A program made the translations under genes and the position numbers. 64,000 bases of DNA, from positions 186,001-250,000 of the forward strand of contig DATMGD010000071.1 in assembly GCA_035555855.1 (NCBI GenBank). Reading direction: 5' to 3'. The notes beneath the pieces were generated by a model, which worked only from the letters and a program-made list of their open reading frames with translations, did not search any database and was not told the DNA's origin. Positions 40,192-49,246 of this stretch are shown piece by piece. Source of the DNA: Palsa-892 sp035555855 (lineage in GTDB: Bacteria > Pseudomonadota > Alphaproteobacteria > Rhizobiales > Xanthobacteraceae). Within the stretch, counting starts at the first letter, position 1. Each line of letters begins with the position of its first letter.

Positions 40192-43100
40192 TTAAGCCAC
40201 CGGCCCAGAAATGGGCTCGATATTGACAAGGAACGCCTTGTACTCAGGCGTCTGCGAATTGGCGTCGCCGATCGCGTAAGTAAGACCGTTGATCGGAGAG
40301 GCTTTCTTGGTTTCGCCGACGAAGCCGAAGTTGAGCGGCAGGCCCACCTCGTGCACCGTCTTGCCGTCGATCTTCAGAGGCTTGAGGCGCTTGGTAACAA
40401 CCGCCTTGCCTTTGACCTCGCCGCGCTTGGACCAAATCCGGACCTGCTGTCCGTGCTTGATGCCTTTCTCCTTGGCGAGTTCCTCCGACATCTCCACGAA
40501 GAATTCCGGCTGCATGACCGCGTTGGCATGCACCGTCTTCGTCCAGAAGTGGAAGTGTTCGACGAGGCGATAGGTGGTGCCGACGATCGGGAATTCCTTG
40601 GATGTGCCAAGTGATTCCATATCGCCTTTGAACACCCGCGCCACCGGATTGCCCTTGAGCTTCGGGAACACGAGATTCCCGACCGGCGATTCGAACGGCT
40701 CCATATGCACTGGGAACGGACCGTCAGCCAGCAGGCCACGAGTCCAGAGGCGTGCGACACCTTCCGCTTGCATGATGAAGGGTCCAGTCGCCCGTTCCGG
40801 CGGGATGGTCGGAACGTAGTCCGGGACGTCCGGACCGGTCCAACGCTCGCCGTTCCAGAACATGTACTTCTTCTTGTCGCTCCACGGTTTCCCGGAAGGA
40901 TCAGCCGAAGCACGATTGTACTGGATGCGGCGGTTGGCTGGCCACGAGAAGCCCCAATTGCCGTAGACGCCAAGGCCTGACGGATCGGAGTTGTCGCGCC
41001 GCTGGGCCATGTTGCCCGTCGGCCCGTAGAAGCCGGTGTAGATCCACATGCAGCCGTCGGTCGAACCGTCGTCCCGCATCTCGCCGAACGAGGCGAGACG
41101 TTCGCCGGCACGACGAGTGACCTTGCCTTCGGCATCCTTGAGATCGACGAGCGCCCGGCCGTTGAGTTCGGCCTGCAACTCTTCAGCGGTCGGTTCGAGC
41201 GGATTCTTGTAGCTCCAGTCGATGGCCATGAGCGGTTCGACGCCCTTGCCACCTTCCTTTTCGTAGAGCTTGCGAACGCGCAGGAACAGATCGGAGAGGA
41301 TCTCGACGTCCGTCTTCGATTCGTAGTGCGGATCGGCCGCCTTCCACTTCCACTGGATGACGCGGCTGGAGTTGGTAACGCTACCTTCCTCCTCGCACCA
41401 CATCGAGCACGGCAGCATGAACACTTCAGTCTTCACATCGGCGGGGTTCGACTTGTTGAACTCGCCATGGTCTTCCCAGAAGCGTGCCGAGTCGGTCTCG
41501 ATCGGGTCGATGCTGACGTAGAACTTCAACTTCTTGAGGGCTTCCCGGCTCTTGTTCGAGTTCGGGATGGCCATCAGCGGGTTGAAGCCCTGGGCGATCA
41601 GACCGTTGGTCTTGCCCTGGCTCATCAGGTCGAACATCCGGATGCAGTCATAGACCACATCGAGCTTCGGCAGATATTGATAGCCGTACTCGTTTTCAGG
41701 AGTCGCGTTTTTGCCGAACTGCGTCTTCAGGAAGCTGACGTAGAACTTCCTGTAGTTCTGCCAGTAGCTGGTCTGGTTCGGCGTCAACGGCTTGAACGTC
41801 CGCTTCGCAAGATGCGATTCGAGCGTCGGTTCCGTTTCAGACGGCAACGCAAGGTAACCCGGAATCGCCGCCGTGAGCGTGCCCACGTCGGTGATGCCCT
41901 GCACGTTGGAGTGACCGCGCAAAGCGTTCACGCCGCCGCCGGGGATACCGATGTTGCCGCACAGAAGCTGGATCATCGCCGCACAGCGGATGTTCTGCGC
42001 GCCGTGCGAGTGCTGGGTCCAGCCGAGAGCGTACATGAAGGTCATCGAACGCTCGCCGTTCGCGGTCGTCGAGACCCAGTCGGCAACCTTCAGGAACTTG
42101 TCCTTCGGTGTGCCGCAGACCCGCTCGACCAGCTCCGGCGTATAGCGCGCGAAGTGCTTCTTCATCAGCTGGAAGACGCAGCGCGGATCCTGCAACGTTA
42201 CGTCGCGAACGGCGAAGCCGTCGGGTCCGAACTTGTACTCCCAGGAGCTGCGATCGTAGGTACGCTTGCCCTCGTCGTAGCCCGTGAAGAAACCGTCGTT
42301 GAAGTCGAACTCGTCCTTCACGATGAAGGAGGCGTTCGTGAAGTTGCTCACATACTCTTGGTGGATCTTGTTGTTCGTAAGCAGGTAGTTGATCACGCCC
42401 GACAGGAACGTGATGTCCGACCCCGAACGAATTGGCGCGTAATGATCCGCGACAGCCGCCGACCGGTTGAACCGGGGATCGACCACCATCAGCTTCGCAC
42501 CGCGCTCAGCTTTCGCTTCGGTGACCCACTTGAAGCCGCAAGGATGCGCTTCCGCTGCGTTGCCACCCATAATCCAGACGAGATCAGCGTTCTTGATGTC
42601 CGTCCAGGAATTCGTCATTGCACCGCGACCGTATGTGGAGCCCAAACTGGCTACCGTCGGTCCGTGTCAAACTCGTGCTTGGTTCTCGATCTGCAGCAGA
42701 CCCAAGCCGCGCGACACCTTGTAGGTGAGCCAGCCGCCTTCGTTGGCGACCGAGCTGCCCGCAAGAAACGCGGTCGTGAGCCAGCGGTTGACCGTCACGC
42801 CGTCCTTGTTCTTCTCGATCCAGTTGGCGTCGCGATCTTCCTTCACCAGCTTCGAGATGCGATCCATCGCGAAATCCCAGCTGACACGCTCGAACTCGGT
42901 GCCGCCAGGCTTGCGATACATCGGATACTTAACGCGCGACTTGGAGTTGATGTAGTCGATTGCGCCTGCGCCCTTCGGGCACAGCGTTCCGCGATTGACC
43001 GGATGATCGACGTCACCTTCGATGTGGGTGACCGCGAGCTTGCCTTTTTCTTCTTTGCTCTCGGCAGAGTAGATTATCATGCCGCAGCACACCGCACAGT

Positions 43101-43266
43101 ACGGGCACTGATTGCGAGCTTCCTTGGTCAACGCGAGTTTGAATGGCCGGATGGACAATGCGTGAGCAGCTTCGATTTCACCAAATCCAAATGCTCCGAG
43201 AGTCGTTCCTGCCAGACCCGCGCCGGCGCCAACCATAAACTGGCGCCGCGAGAGTTCCATATTCAT
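40192..43266 (-). CDS. fdhG: Formate dehydrogenase-N/O alpha subunit, selenoprotein (Sec200)
   Basis: 1024 residues when the in-frame UGA at 42669-42667 is read as selenocysteine (residue 200) in ARV-U-HGPTVASLGSTYGRG, the classic FdnG/FdoG active-site context. A Tat signal (MELSRRQFMVGAGAGLAG) leads the periplasmic enzyme. The [4Fe-4S] ligands are C54, C57, C61 and C96 (CPYCAVCCG, GTLCPKGAG). Bis-MGD binding segments follow (IMGGNAAEAHPCGFKW, YALGWTQHSHGAQNIRCAAMIQLLCGNIGIPGGGVNALRGHSNVQG). It oxidises formate to CO2. It is followed after 15 bp by fdhH. Ribosome site GGAAGGAGG. Ordinary gene callers would split it into two pieces. Confidence 0.97.
42627..42669 (-). other. SECIS-like hairpin after the fdhG UGA codon
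   Basis: Read from the UGA, the mRNA can pair GACCG (42662-42658) with CGGUC (42631-42627), and above it AGCC (42652-42649) with GGCU (42642-42639), closing a 6-nt loop AGUUUG. The position right behind UGA and the small G/U-containing apical loop match the bacterial SECIS bound by SelB. Confidence 0.8.
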
Positions 43267-43612
43267 TTAGGTCCTCCTTCCTAGCCAATGCACCCCTGCA
43301 AGGGCTTTTAGGTTTTAGTTCCCAACGGATTAAGCGGTAACTTAATACGACTCCACCTTGAAATGGCTCTAATGTCAAAACACAAATGCCAAATTTTAGT
43401 CTTTAGGCGCAAAATTCGTCGCTGCGTCGCAATATTCAAGTTGTCCCCATGACACGGGCGTTTTTGATGCAAAAAAACAAATTATCAGGTGCAAAAAAAC
43501 AAAATTGAGAGCCTTTTCCAGACGAGCTGAAAAGGCGCCGGATGGTCAAAAAAGGCGTCCGGAATCGCCGTGAACCATTGACCGCTGCCACGGCTGCAAC
43601 GATTATCCGCGC
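43267..43612. other. 346-bp AT-rich intergenic region with a 22-bp-spaced direct repeat
   Basis: No gene. TGCAAAAAAACAAA occurs at 43468-43481 and 43490-43503, spaced 22 bp (about two helical turns). A hairpin GCCTTTTC/GAAAAGGC lies at 43511-43536, within 110 bp of the thioredoxin gene start. The region separates the divergent fdhG and thioredoxin genes and probably holds both promoters. A-tracts in phase suggest bent DNA or paired activator sites. Confidence 0.5.
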
Positions 43613-44332
43613 GTGCGGTTTCGCTCGCCTCCCGCGTCGCGGGGGTCATATGCTTCTTTGTCCGTCGCGCTAAGTTCAATTCGCGCTGCCACGGCCGCCC
43701 CCGATTCCATCCAGCTCTCTGCTTTCCCGAGCCTTTCCACCCGGCTAAGCCGCCGCTTATTGCTGGCAGGCTTCCTGTCCGCTTCATGCCTTTTGGCTTT
43801 GCAGAAGGCTGCACGGGCCGAAACGGCCCAAAGCGCCAGCCTGCAGCCGTGGGCCGGCGGATCGCATCCGAATTTTTCCCTCAAAACACTCGGCGGCGGC
43901 ACCGAGAACCTCGTGAACCATGCAAATCGCATCGTCGTCGTGCATTTCTTCGCGACCTGGTGCGAGCCGTGCCGCCGGGAAATCGGCTCCTTGCAGGATC
44001 TCTCGAAGCGGCTGCCGCAAGATCGCTTCTCGATCATCGGCGTTGACGTCGCCGAGGTCGAAATCCGCGTGAGACGATTCTTCGATTCATTGCCGGTGAC
44101 ATTCCCCATCGCACTCGATCGCGATGGGGCCGTTGCCAAAGCCTGGGACGTCAACATGCTGCCGACGACATTCGTACTCGGCCGCGACCAGAGCCCGCGC
44201 TTTTACGTTCAGGGTGATCTCGACTGGAATCACCCCGATATCGACCGCCTTCTGATCGCGCTCGAAAACGAAACGCCGAAAAAACGAAATCGGCGCACAT
44301 CCACGCTTGAAAGAACAAACCAACAGGACTGA
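43613..44332 (+). CDS. TlpA/ResA-like periplasmic thioredoxin
   Basis: 239 residues. After a long, poorly defined N-terminus comes a Tat-like signal (STRLSRRLLLAGFLSASCLLALQKAARA), then the thioredoxin domain with IVVVHFFATWCEPCRREIGSL (C117/C120), FSIIGVDVAEVE and the cis-Pro loop MLPTTFVLGRDQ. Such reductases keep cytochrome c or Sox-protein cysteines reduced; SoxS/SoxW are related. A role for the nearby sox cluster is plausible but the gene is separated from it. It starts at a GTG with no clear ribosome site, so the true start may be downstream. The next gene follows after 12 bp. Confidence 0.75.
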   Translation: MRFRSPPASRGSYASLSVALSSIRAATAAPDSIQLSAFPSLSTRLSRRLLLAGFLSASCLLALQKAARAETAQSASLQPWAGGSHPNFSLKTLGGGTENLVNHANRIVVVHFFATWCEPCRREIGSLQDLSKRLPQDRFSIIGVDVAEVEIRVRRFFDSLPVTFPIALDRDGAVAKAWDVNMLPTTFVLGRDQSPRFYVQGDLDWNHPDIDRLLIALENETPKKRNRRTSTLERTNQQD

Positions 44333-44344
44333 GGAGGATTCGAC

Positions 44345-45451
44345 ATGACTCTGCAACGGCGTGAATTTCTGGCGGGTGCAGCGGCGCTTGCCGCCACCGC
44401 GACTTTCCCGCGCATGACATATGCGCAGGCGACCTTCGCCCCCAAACCCGGCGACTGGCACACTTATGAAATCGTCACGCAGCTTGAAGTCGCCAATCAG
44501 AATGCCCGGGCGCAGGCCTGGATCCCGGTGCCGTCGGTGAACGAAGCCGGCTGGTTCAAGTCGCTCGACAATCGCTGGACGGCCAATGGCAAAGCGAAAA
44601 TCGTGCGCGATCCGAAATACGGCGCGCAATTCGTGCATGTCGAGTGGGACGCATCGCAGAAAAGCCCGTCGATCGCCATCACGAGCAAGATCTCGACGCG
44701 CGACCGCGCTGTCGACTTTTCAAAACCGGGCAAGGCTGAAAAGCTTTCGGCCGCCGAGCACAAGCTCAACACCTCGTCGACCAAATTCATCCCGACCGGC
44801 GGACTCGTGAAGGAAACGTCGGACAAGATCATCAAGGCCGCGAACGCCAAGAGCGATCTCGACAAGACCCGCGCGATCTACGAATGGATGATCGAAAACA
44901 CCTACCGCGAAGCCAAAGTCCGCGGCTGCGGCACCGGCGACATCGCCGCGATGCTGAAAACCGGCACATTCGGCGGCAAATGCGCCGACCTGAATGCGTT
45001 GTTCGTCGGTCTGGTACGGGCGCAAAATATCCCGGCGCGCGATATCTACGGCATCCGCGTCGCGCCTTCGGCCTTCGGTTACAAGAGCCTCGGCGCGAAC
45101 AGCCCCAACATCACCAAAGCGCAGCATTGCCGCGCCGAAGTGCATCTTGCCGGCTACGGCTGGGTGGCGATGGACCCGGCCGACGTCCGCAAGGTCATGC
45201 TCGAAGAGCCGCCGACGAACCTCGATATCAACAACGACAAGGTCGTCGCGGCGCGCAAGGCGCTGTTCGGTTCATGGGAAACGAACTGGCTCGCCTATAA
45301 TTTCGCCCATGACGTCAACTTGCCAGGTGCCAAGGAAGGCGATGTCGCCTTCTTGATGTATCCGCAAGCGGAGACGGCCGCCGGGCGCCTCGACCATCTC
45401 GATCCCGATACGTTCCGCTACACGATCAACGCAAAGCGCGTTAGCGCATGA
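44345..45451 (+). CDS. Exported transglutaminase-like protein
   Basis: 368 residues. The Tat signal LQRREFLAGAAALAATATFPRMTYAQ is followed by a beta-rich domain (YEIVTQLEVANQNARAQAWIPVP) and a transglutaminase-like cysteine-protease core: RAIYEWMIENTYREAKVRGCGTG, catalytic Cys in GTFGGKCADLNALFVGLVRAQNIPAR, His in HCRAEVHLAGYGWVAMDPAD, and Asp in the same motif. Bacterial members are mostly peptidases or amidases of unknown target. Ribosome site GAGGAGG. It is probably co-transcribed with the thioredoxin. The stop codon lies inside a palindromic repeat. Confidence 0.85.
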   Translation: MTLQRREFLAGAAALAATATFPRMTYAQATFAPKPGDWHTYEIVTQLEVANQNARAQAWIPVPSVNEAGWFKSLDNRWTANGKAKIVRDPKYGAQFVHVEWDASQKSPSIAITSKISTRDRAVDFSKPGKAEKLSAAEHKLNTSSTKFIPTGGLVKETSDKIIKAANAKSDLDKTRAIYEWMIENTYREAKVRGCGTGDIAAMLKTGTFGGKCADLNALFVGLVRAQNIPARDIYGIRVAPSAFGYKSLGANSPNITKAQHCRAEVHLAGYGWVAMDPADVRKVMLEEPPTNLDINNDKVVAARKALFGSWETNWLAYNFAHDVNLPGAKEGDVAFLMYPQAETAAGRLDHLDPDTFRYTINAKRVSA

Positions 45452-45534
45452 TCCCGAAAAGCGTGAAGCGGTTTTCGGATAAGATCATGCTCAATCAATA
45501 AGCGACGGATCCGATTCAACTGCGTTGAATCGGA
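45446..45534. repeat. Bipartite palindromic repeat overlapping the transglutaminase stop
   Basis: Part 1 (45447-45490) has nested inverted arms GCATGATC/GATCATGC and CCGAAAA/TTTTCGG. Part 2 (45510-45534) is a perfect hairpin TCCGATTCAAC-TGC-GTTGAATCGGA. I know near-identical modules (CATGATCCCGAAAA..., GATTCAAC/GTTGAATC) as dispersed intergenic repeats in Bradyrhizobium and relatives. The TGA stop of the upstream gene is formed by the repeat itself. No second copy was noticed in the window. Confidence 0.7.
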
Positions 45535-45562
45535 CCCGAGCGCCTGAGCAGAAGCGGATAAC

Positions 45563-45600
45563 GAAAACGGGCGCCGCATTTACGGCGCCCGCTTTTTATT
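45563..45600. terminator. Rho-independent terminator, bidirectional
   Basis: CGGGCGCCG/CGGCGCCCG with a 6-nt loop is followed by CTTTTTATT on plus, and by TTTTCG on minus. It ends the transglutaminase transcript and the sox-side minus transcript after the cytochrome c gene. Confidence 0.85.
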
Positions 45601-45634
45601 GATCACAAAATAAATTCCAGCGGCGATGCCGCCC

Positions 45635-46024
45635 TTACTTTTTGTTTCCGGTAGCGTCAAACTGCTTCAGGTAAGCGATCAGGTCGCCGCGCTTGGCCGC
45701 ATCTTTCAGGCCCGCATAAGGCATCTTTCCCTTCGGGGCGACGGCTTTGGGGTTCTCAAGATACTTGTCGAGTGTGGCCTCATCCCAGACCTTGCCGGAC
45801 GCTTTGCCTTCGGCAAGGTCGCTCGAATAATTAAAACCTGCCACCGCTCCCCACGTCCTGCCGGCGATACCGTTCAATTCCGGCCCGAGCTTGTTCTTTG
45901 CATTCGGCCCGATCGCATGACAGGCGGCACACACTTTGAAGACCTGCTCGCCGCTCGCCGGATCGGCTGCAAAGGCGGGGCTGTAGAGAACAGCGGAGAG
46001 CGAGATGGCAAGAAGCATACGCAT
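45635..46024 (-). CDS. Periplasmic cytochrome c (c2/class I)
   Basis: 129 residues. A signal peptide (LLAISLSAVLYSPAFA) is followed by a class I cytochrome with heme site CAACH (in GEQVFKVCAACHAIGPNAKNKLGPELNGIAGR), and the axial Met in PKGKMPYAGLKDAAKRGDLIAYLKQ. It is the last gene of the minus-strand sox-associated group and a fair candidate for the electron acceptor of SoxAX/SoxCD, passing electrons to a terminal oxidase. There are no oxidase genes in the window. Confidence 0.9.
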   Translation of the reverse strand: MRMLLAISLSAVLYSPAFAADPASGEQVFKVCAACHAIGPNAKNKLGPELNGIAGRTWGAVAGFNYSSDLAEGKASGKVWDEATLDKYLENPKAVAPKGKMPYAGLKDAAKRGDLIAYLKQFDATGNKK

Positions 46025-46047
46025 GAGAAGTCCCTTTCGTCTTGTCG

Positions 46048-46545
46048 TCAGAAATCGAGTTTATCACGGATCGCGGCAAGTCCGGCCTTTGCGCAGACTT
46101 CATCCTTGTCACCGCCGGGCGCGCCCGACACGCCGATAGCACCCAAGAGCGTGCCACCCGCTTCAATCACGACGCCGCCGCCGATCATGGTTATGCGCGG
46201 CAGGCTCGCGAGCCGCGCGGTGATATCGCCGTTTGCGACAGATTTTGCGAGATCCGAGGTGTTTGCGCGGAAACCGACCGAAGTCCACGCCTTGTCGGTG
46301 GCGATGGTTGATGCCGGCAGCCCGGCGAACCGGTCGCGGATCAAAACCTGCGGCTCGCCGAAGCGATCGACGACAGCGACTGCAACCTGATAACCGTCGG
46401 CGCGGCATTGCTTGATGGCCGCCTGCACCGCTTCGAGCGCGATATCGGGCGACAGCGATTTATAGGTGACCGTCGCCTCTTCCGCATGCGCTGAAAAAGC
46501 GAGCGCGGTAGCGGCGGCCAGCAGGCATGAGCGCAAAACTCTCAT
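46048..46545 (-). CDS. Exported GlcG/HbpS-like protein (DUF336)
   Basis: 165 residues from ATG 46545. A signal peptide (CLLAAATALAFSAHA) is followed by the HbpS/GlcG fold: SPDIALEAVQAAIKQCRADGYQVAVAVVDRFGEPQVLIRDRFAGLPASTIATDKAWTSVGF and ARLASLPRITMIGGGVVIEAGGTLLGAIGVSGAPGGDKDEVCAKAGL. Family members bind heme or corrinoid-like ligands or act as redox sensors; they recur next to sulfur-oxidation and alcohol-oxidation gene sets. It lies between a DsrE-like gene and the cytochrome c in what looks like one operon. The precise role is unknown. Confidence 0.82.
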   Translation of the reverse strand: MRVLRSCLLAAATALAFSAHAEEATVTYKSLSPDIALEAVQAAIKQCRADGYQVAVAVVDRFGEPQVLIRDRFAGLPASTIATDKAWTSVGFRANTSDLAKSVANGDITARLASLPRITMIGGGVVIEAGGTLLGAIGVSGAPGGDKDEVCAKAGLAAIRDKLDF

Positions 46546-46560
46546 CACGATCTTTCCTTG

Positions 46561-47013
46561 TTATGGCCGAAGATAGGTCCAGCCTTTTTCCTGCAGCTCG
46601 ATCAATCGCACGGCGCCTGATGAAACAACCGTGGCTTCAGGAACGACGCTGATCGCGTGACCTTCCTTCTTTTCCATGCCCTGCTTGGTGTTGTTGCAGG
46701 CGGAAAACTGAATCTTTGCCGGGAAGCTCGCTTCCTTGATGTGCTTGATCCTGTCCTTCACGGGCGACGTATCTTCGCGCAGCATGTGCAGACCGGGGCC
46801 GTAAGTGACGATCTCAACTTCAACTTCTTCGCGCCGGTCGCGGTATTCCGCGATGATATTGGAAGCATTGTTGAGCGCGAGGTTCATCACCGCCGGGTCG
46901 TTCTGATCGACCTGGATGCTGACGCGATGCACCTTGGCGTCGTCCGCCTGCACTGCGAAAGCGCAAAAAGCCAGAATAACAATCGAGAAAGCAGCATTCG
47001 TAATGAAGCGCAT
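46561..47013 (-). CDS. Exported DsrE-like protein 2
   Basis: 150 residues. The signal peptide FSIVILAFCAFAVQA precedes a DsrE/F-like alpha/beta domain: VHRVSIQVDQNDPAVMNLALNNASNIIAEYRDRREEVEVEIVTYGPGLHMLRED, IQFSACNNTKQGMEKKEG and a C-terminal VRLIELQEKGWTYLRP. The single Cys in FSACNNT sits where DsrE/TusD proteins carry the sulfur-binding Cys. Cytoplasmic DsrE relays sulfane sulfur; an exported version would act in the periplasm with the Sox system. It is a paralogue of the next gene (about 10 bp apart). Confidence 0.75.
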   Translation of the reverse strand: MRFITNAAFSIVILAFCAFAVQADDAKVHRVSIQVDQNDPAVMNLALNNASNIIAEYRDRREEVEVEIVTYGPGLHMLREDTSPVKDRIKHIKEASFPAKIQFSACNNTKQGMEKKEGHAISVVPEATVVSSGAVRLIELQEKGWTYLRP

Positions 47014-47022
47014 GACTTCCTC

Positions 47023-47487
47023 CTATGGACGAACGATAGTGTAGCCTTTTTCGGCAAGCGTCAGCAGATAGCCGACGCCGACCTGAACCTCTACCGCTTT
47101 CGGATTGACCTTGGGCCGCTTGCCGGTTTCGCGCTCGATCGTATCGAGCGTATTGCCGCAAATATTGAAGCGGACGCCTTGCGAAACGAGACTGTCCACG
47201 CGGGCGCGATTGACGTTCTCCGCTCGCAGCAAATCGATGCCGGGTCCGAACGCCACTACTTCGACGGCCACCGTATCCGGCCCGTAAGCCTTCAGGAGAT
47301 TATTGGCGACGTTCAGAACTTCGGTTTGTTTCTTCTGGTCTTTGTCCGAAAGCTGGAGCGCGATGCGGTGCTCGGCAAACGGCTTATCGGCAGGAAGATC
47401 GGTCTGCGCCCGCAGGGGGACGGCGCTCATGGCGTTCGCGATCCCCACAAGAGCGGCAGCGGCGATCCATAGCGAAACGCGCTTCAT
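47023..47487 (-). CDS. Exported DsrE-like protein 1
   Basis: 154 residues. A signal peptide (WIAAAALVGIANAMSAVPLRAQ) is followed by the same fold as the downstream paralogue: HRIALQLSDKDQKKQTEVLNVANNLLKAYGPDTVAVEVVAFGPGIDLLRAENV, VRFNICGNTLDTIERETGKRP and a C-terminal VGYLLTLAEKGYTIVRP. Cys in NICGNTL occupies the DsrE sulfur-carrier position. It starts directly after soxB (2-bp gap), so it belongs to the sox transcription unit. Two such proteins might form a heteromeric sulfur carrier; this is inference. Confidence 0.75.
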   Translation of the reverse strand: MKRVSLWIAAAALVGIANAMSAVPLRAQTDLPADKPFAEHRIALQLSDKDQKKQTEVLNVANNLLKAYGPDTVAVEVVAFGPGIDLLRAENVNRARVDSLVSQGVRFNICGNTLDTIERETGKRPKVNPKAVEVQVGVGYLLTLAEKGYTIVRP

Positions 47488-47489
47488 CT

Positions 47490-49232
47490 TTACCCCGCAA
47501 AGCCAGGATTGCCGTCAACGCCTTTCAGTTCGACGGCGCTGCCCTTGCGCTGTTCGATGCGCTTGGTATCGCGCAAATAGGCGGCAACCGTCTCCCATAC
47601 CGGCTTGCCGTTCTGGGCATTGACCGACGCCCAGCCGGCAACGCGATAACTTTTCGACGCCTCGATCGGCTGGCCGTTATCGAGGCGCAAATTGCTGATG
47701 CGCTTGCCGACGGATTCGGCAGGGGCGCACGCGTAGTTCATGCCGCCGAGCCGCACCATGTCGCCGCCCTGCTGATAATAGGGATCGGTGTTGAAAAGAT
47801 TGTCGCAGACATCTTCCATCACATTCTTCAACTGCTCGCCGGTCATCGTCTGCACATAGACCTCCGGATAGGTCATGACCGTTTCGGACATCAGATCCTG
47901 CATGCTGATCGCCTGCCCCGGCAATACCGTATCGCCCCAGCGAAAGCCCGGCGATAACGCGATTTCGGCGTCGAGCTCCCGCCGCAGGGCGCTGCAGATC
48001 AATTCGTCCATGGTGCCGTTGAAATTGCCGCGGCGATAAAGAAGCCCATCGGTCACGGCGAGCTTTTCGGCAAGGTCCTTGGCCTTCGGCGAAGTATAGC
48101 GCGCGATCAACGCCGACATCGCGGCATCGGCTTTCAGCTTGTCGCTGAACACCGGCAACAGGCGATAGCGAACTTCGTTGACGCGGCCCTTGGCGAGATC
48201 GAGATCAAGCACCGCAACGAATTTTCCGCTTGAGCCGGCGTTCGTAACGAGTGTCTTGCCGCCGGGATTCTGCACCTCGATCGGCTGCGGCACGGCATCG
48301 TGGGTGTGGCCGCCGAGAATGACGTCGATGCCGCTGACGCGGCTCGCGAGCTTCAGATCGACATCCATACCGTTATGCGACAGGAGAATGACCGCATCCG
48401 GCTTTTCGTTTTCGCGGATCTGCGCGATCAGCTTTTGCAGCTCTTCCTCGCGCACGCCGAACGTCCAGTCCGGCACGAAACGCTTGGGGTGCGCGATCGG
48501 CACGTAGGGAAATGCCTGCCCAACGATCGCGACGCGGCGATCGCCCATCTCGCGGATGAAATACGGCTTGAAAACCCGGCCGGAATCCGCGTCGAACGCC
48601 TGCGCACCATTGAAGGCGGCTTCCTCGTTCAGAAAGACGTTCTGCGCGACGAACTCGCCTTTGAAGGCCGCGAGGTTTTGGCGCAGCACTTTCTCGCCAT
48701 AGGTGAATTCCCAATGGCCGGTCATGGCATCGACGCCAAGGAGATTGGAGGCTTCGACCATCGCCATACCGTCGCTCCAATGCGCGGCGGCACTTCCTTG
48801 CCAGAGATCGCCGCCATCGAGCAGCACCGAGCGGCCGAACGGCGCCGAAGCGCGCAGGCCGTCAACCAGCGTCTTGATATGGGCGAAGCCGCCCATCTTG
48901 CCATAGCGTTGCGCAGCGTTGTCGAAATCGAGATAGGTGAACGCGTAGGCTGAAGGGCTTCCGGGTGCGACGCCGAATTTCTTCAGAAACGCTTCGCCCA
49001 CGAGATGCGGCGGATTGCCATGCATTCCGCCGATGCCGATATTGACGCTCGGCTCGCGGAAATAGAGCGGCTCGAGCTGGCCGTGCGTATCGGTAATGTG
49101 GATGACACGCGTATTGCCGAACGGCTTGAAGTCGTAAAGCGGCTCATCAGCGGCAAAGCTGCGGCCGGCAATGCCCCAGATGGCAGGCGCCGCCAGCGCA
49201 AATTTCAAAACTTCCCGTCGGCGCCAGCGCAT
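47490..49232 (-). CDS. soxB: Thiosulfohydrolase SoxB
   Basis: 580 residues. Tat signal (RRREVLKFALAAPAIWGIAGRSFA), then a metallophosphatase domain with VIHITDTHGQLEPLYFREPS, SVLLDGGDLWQGSAAAHWSDG, DAMTGHWEFTYG and ILLSHNGMDVDLK ... VILGGHTHDAVP (dimanganese ligands), and a 5'-nucleotidase C-terminal domain (GRAVRWGDT-type segment ALSPGFRWGDTVLPGQAISMQDLMSETVMTYPEVY). It hydrolyses the sulfone end from SoxY-bound thiosulfate as sulfate. ATG 49232 has GAGGA. It lies downstream of the soxK-like gene. Confidence 0.95.
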   Translation of the reverse strand: MRWRRREVLKFALAAPAIWGIAGRSFAADEPLYDFKPFGNTRVIHITDTHGQLEPLYFREPSVNIGIGGMHGNPPHLVGEAFLKKFGVAPGSPSAYAFTYLDFDNAAQRYGKMGGFAHIKTLVDGLRASAPFGRSVLLDGGDLWQGSAAAHWSDGMAMVEASNLLGVDAMTGHWEFTYGEKVLRQNLAAFKGEFVAQNVFLNEEAAFNGAQAFDADSGRVFKPYFIREMGDRRVAIVGQAFPYVPIAHPKRFVPDWTFGVREEELQKLIAQIRENEKPDAVILLSHNGMDVDLKLASRVSGIDVILGGHTHDAVPQPIEVQNPGGKTLVTNAGSSGKFVAVLDLDLAKGRVNEVRYRLLPVFSDKLKADAAMSALIARYTSPKAKDLAEKLAVTDGLLYRRGNFNGTMDELICSALRRELDAEIALSPGFRWGDTVLPGQAISMQDLMSETVMTYPEVYVQTMTGEQLKNVMEDVCDNLFNTDPYYQQGGDMVRLGGMNYACAPAESVGKRISNLRLDNGQPIEASKSYRVAGWASVNAQNGKPVWETVAAYLRDTKRIEQRKGSAVELKGVDGNPGFAG

Positions 49233-49246
49233 ACGGTCCTCGTTAA

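Noticed and set aside
42667..42669. In-frame UGA splitting fdhG into two apparent genes, i.e. a pseudogene
   Set aside because: The flanking residues match the Sec site of FdnG/FdoG, a SECIS-like hairpin follows, and selA, selB, selC and selD are all present, so UGA is read as selenocysteine.
41326..43284. Plus-strand open frame of 652 codons opposite fdhG
   Set aside because: Low-complexity Arg/Val-rich translation antisense to a conserved enzyme; shadow.
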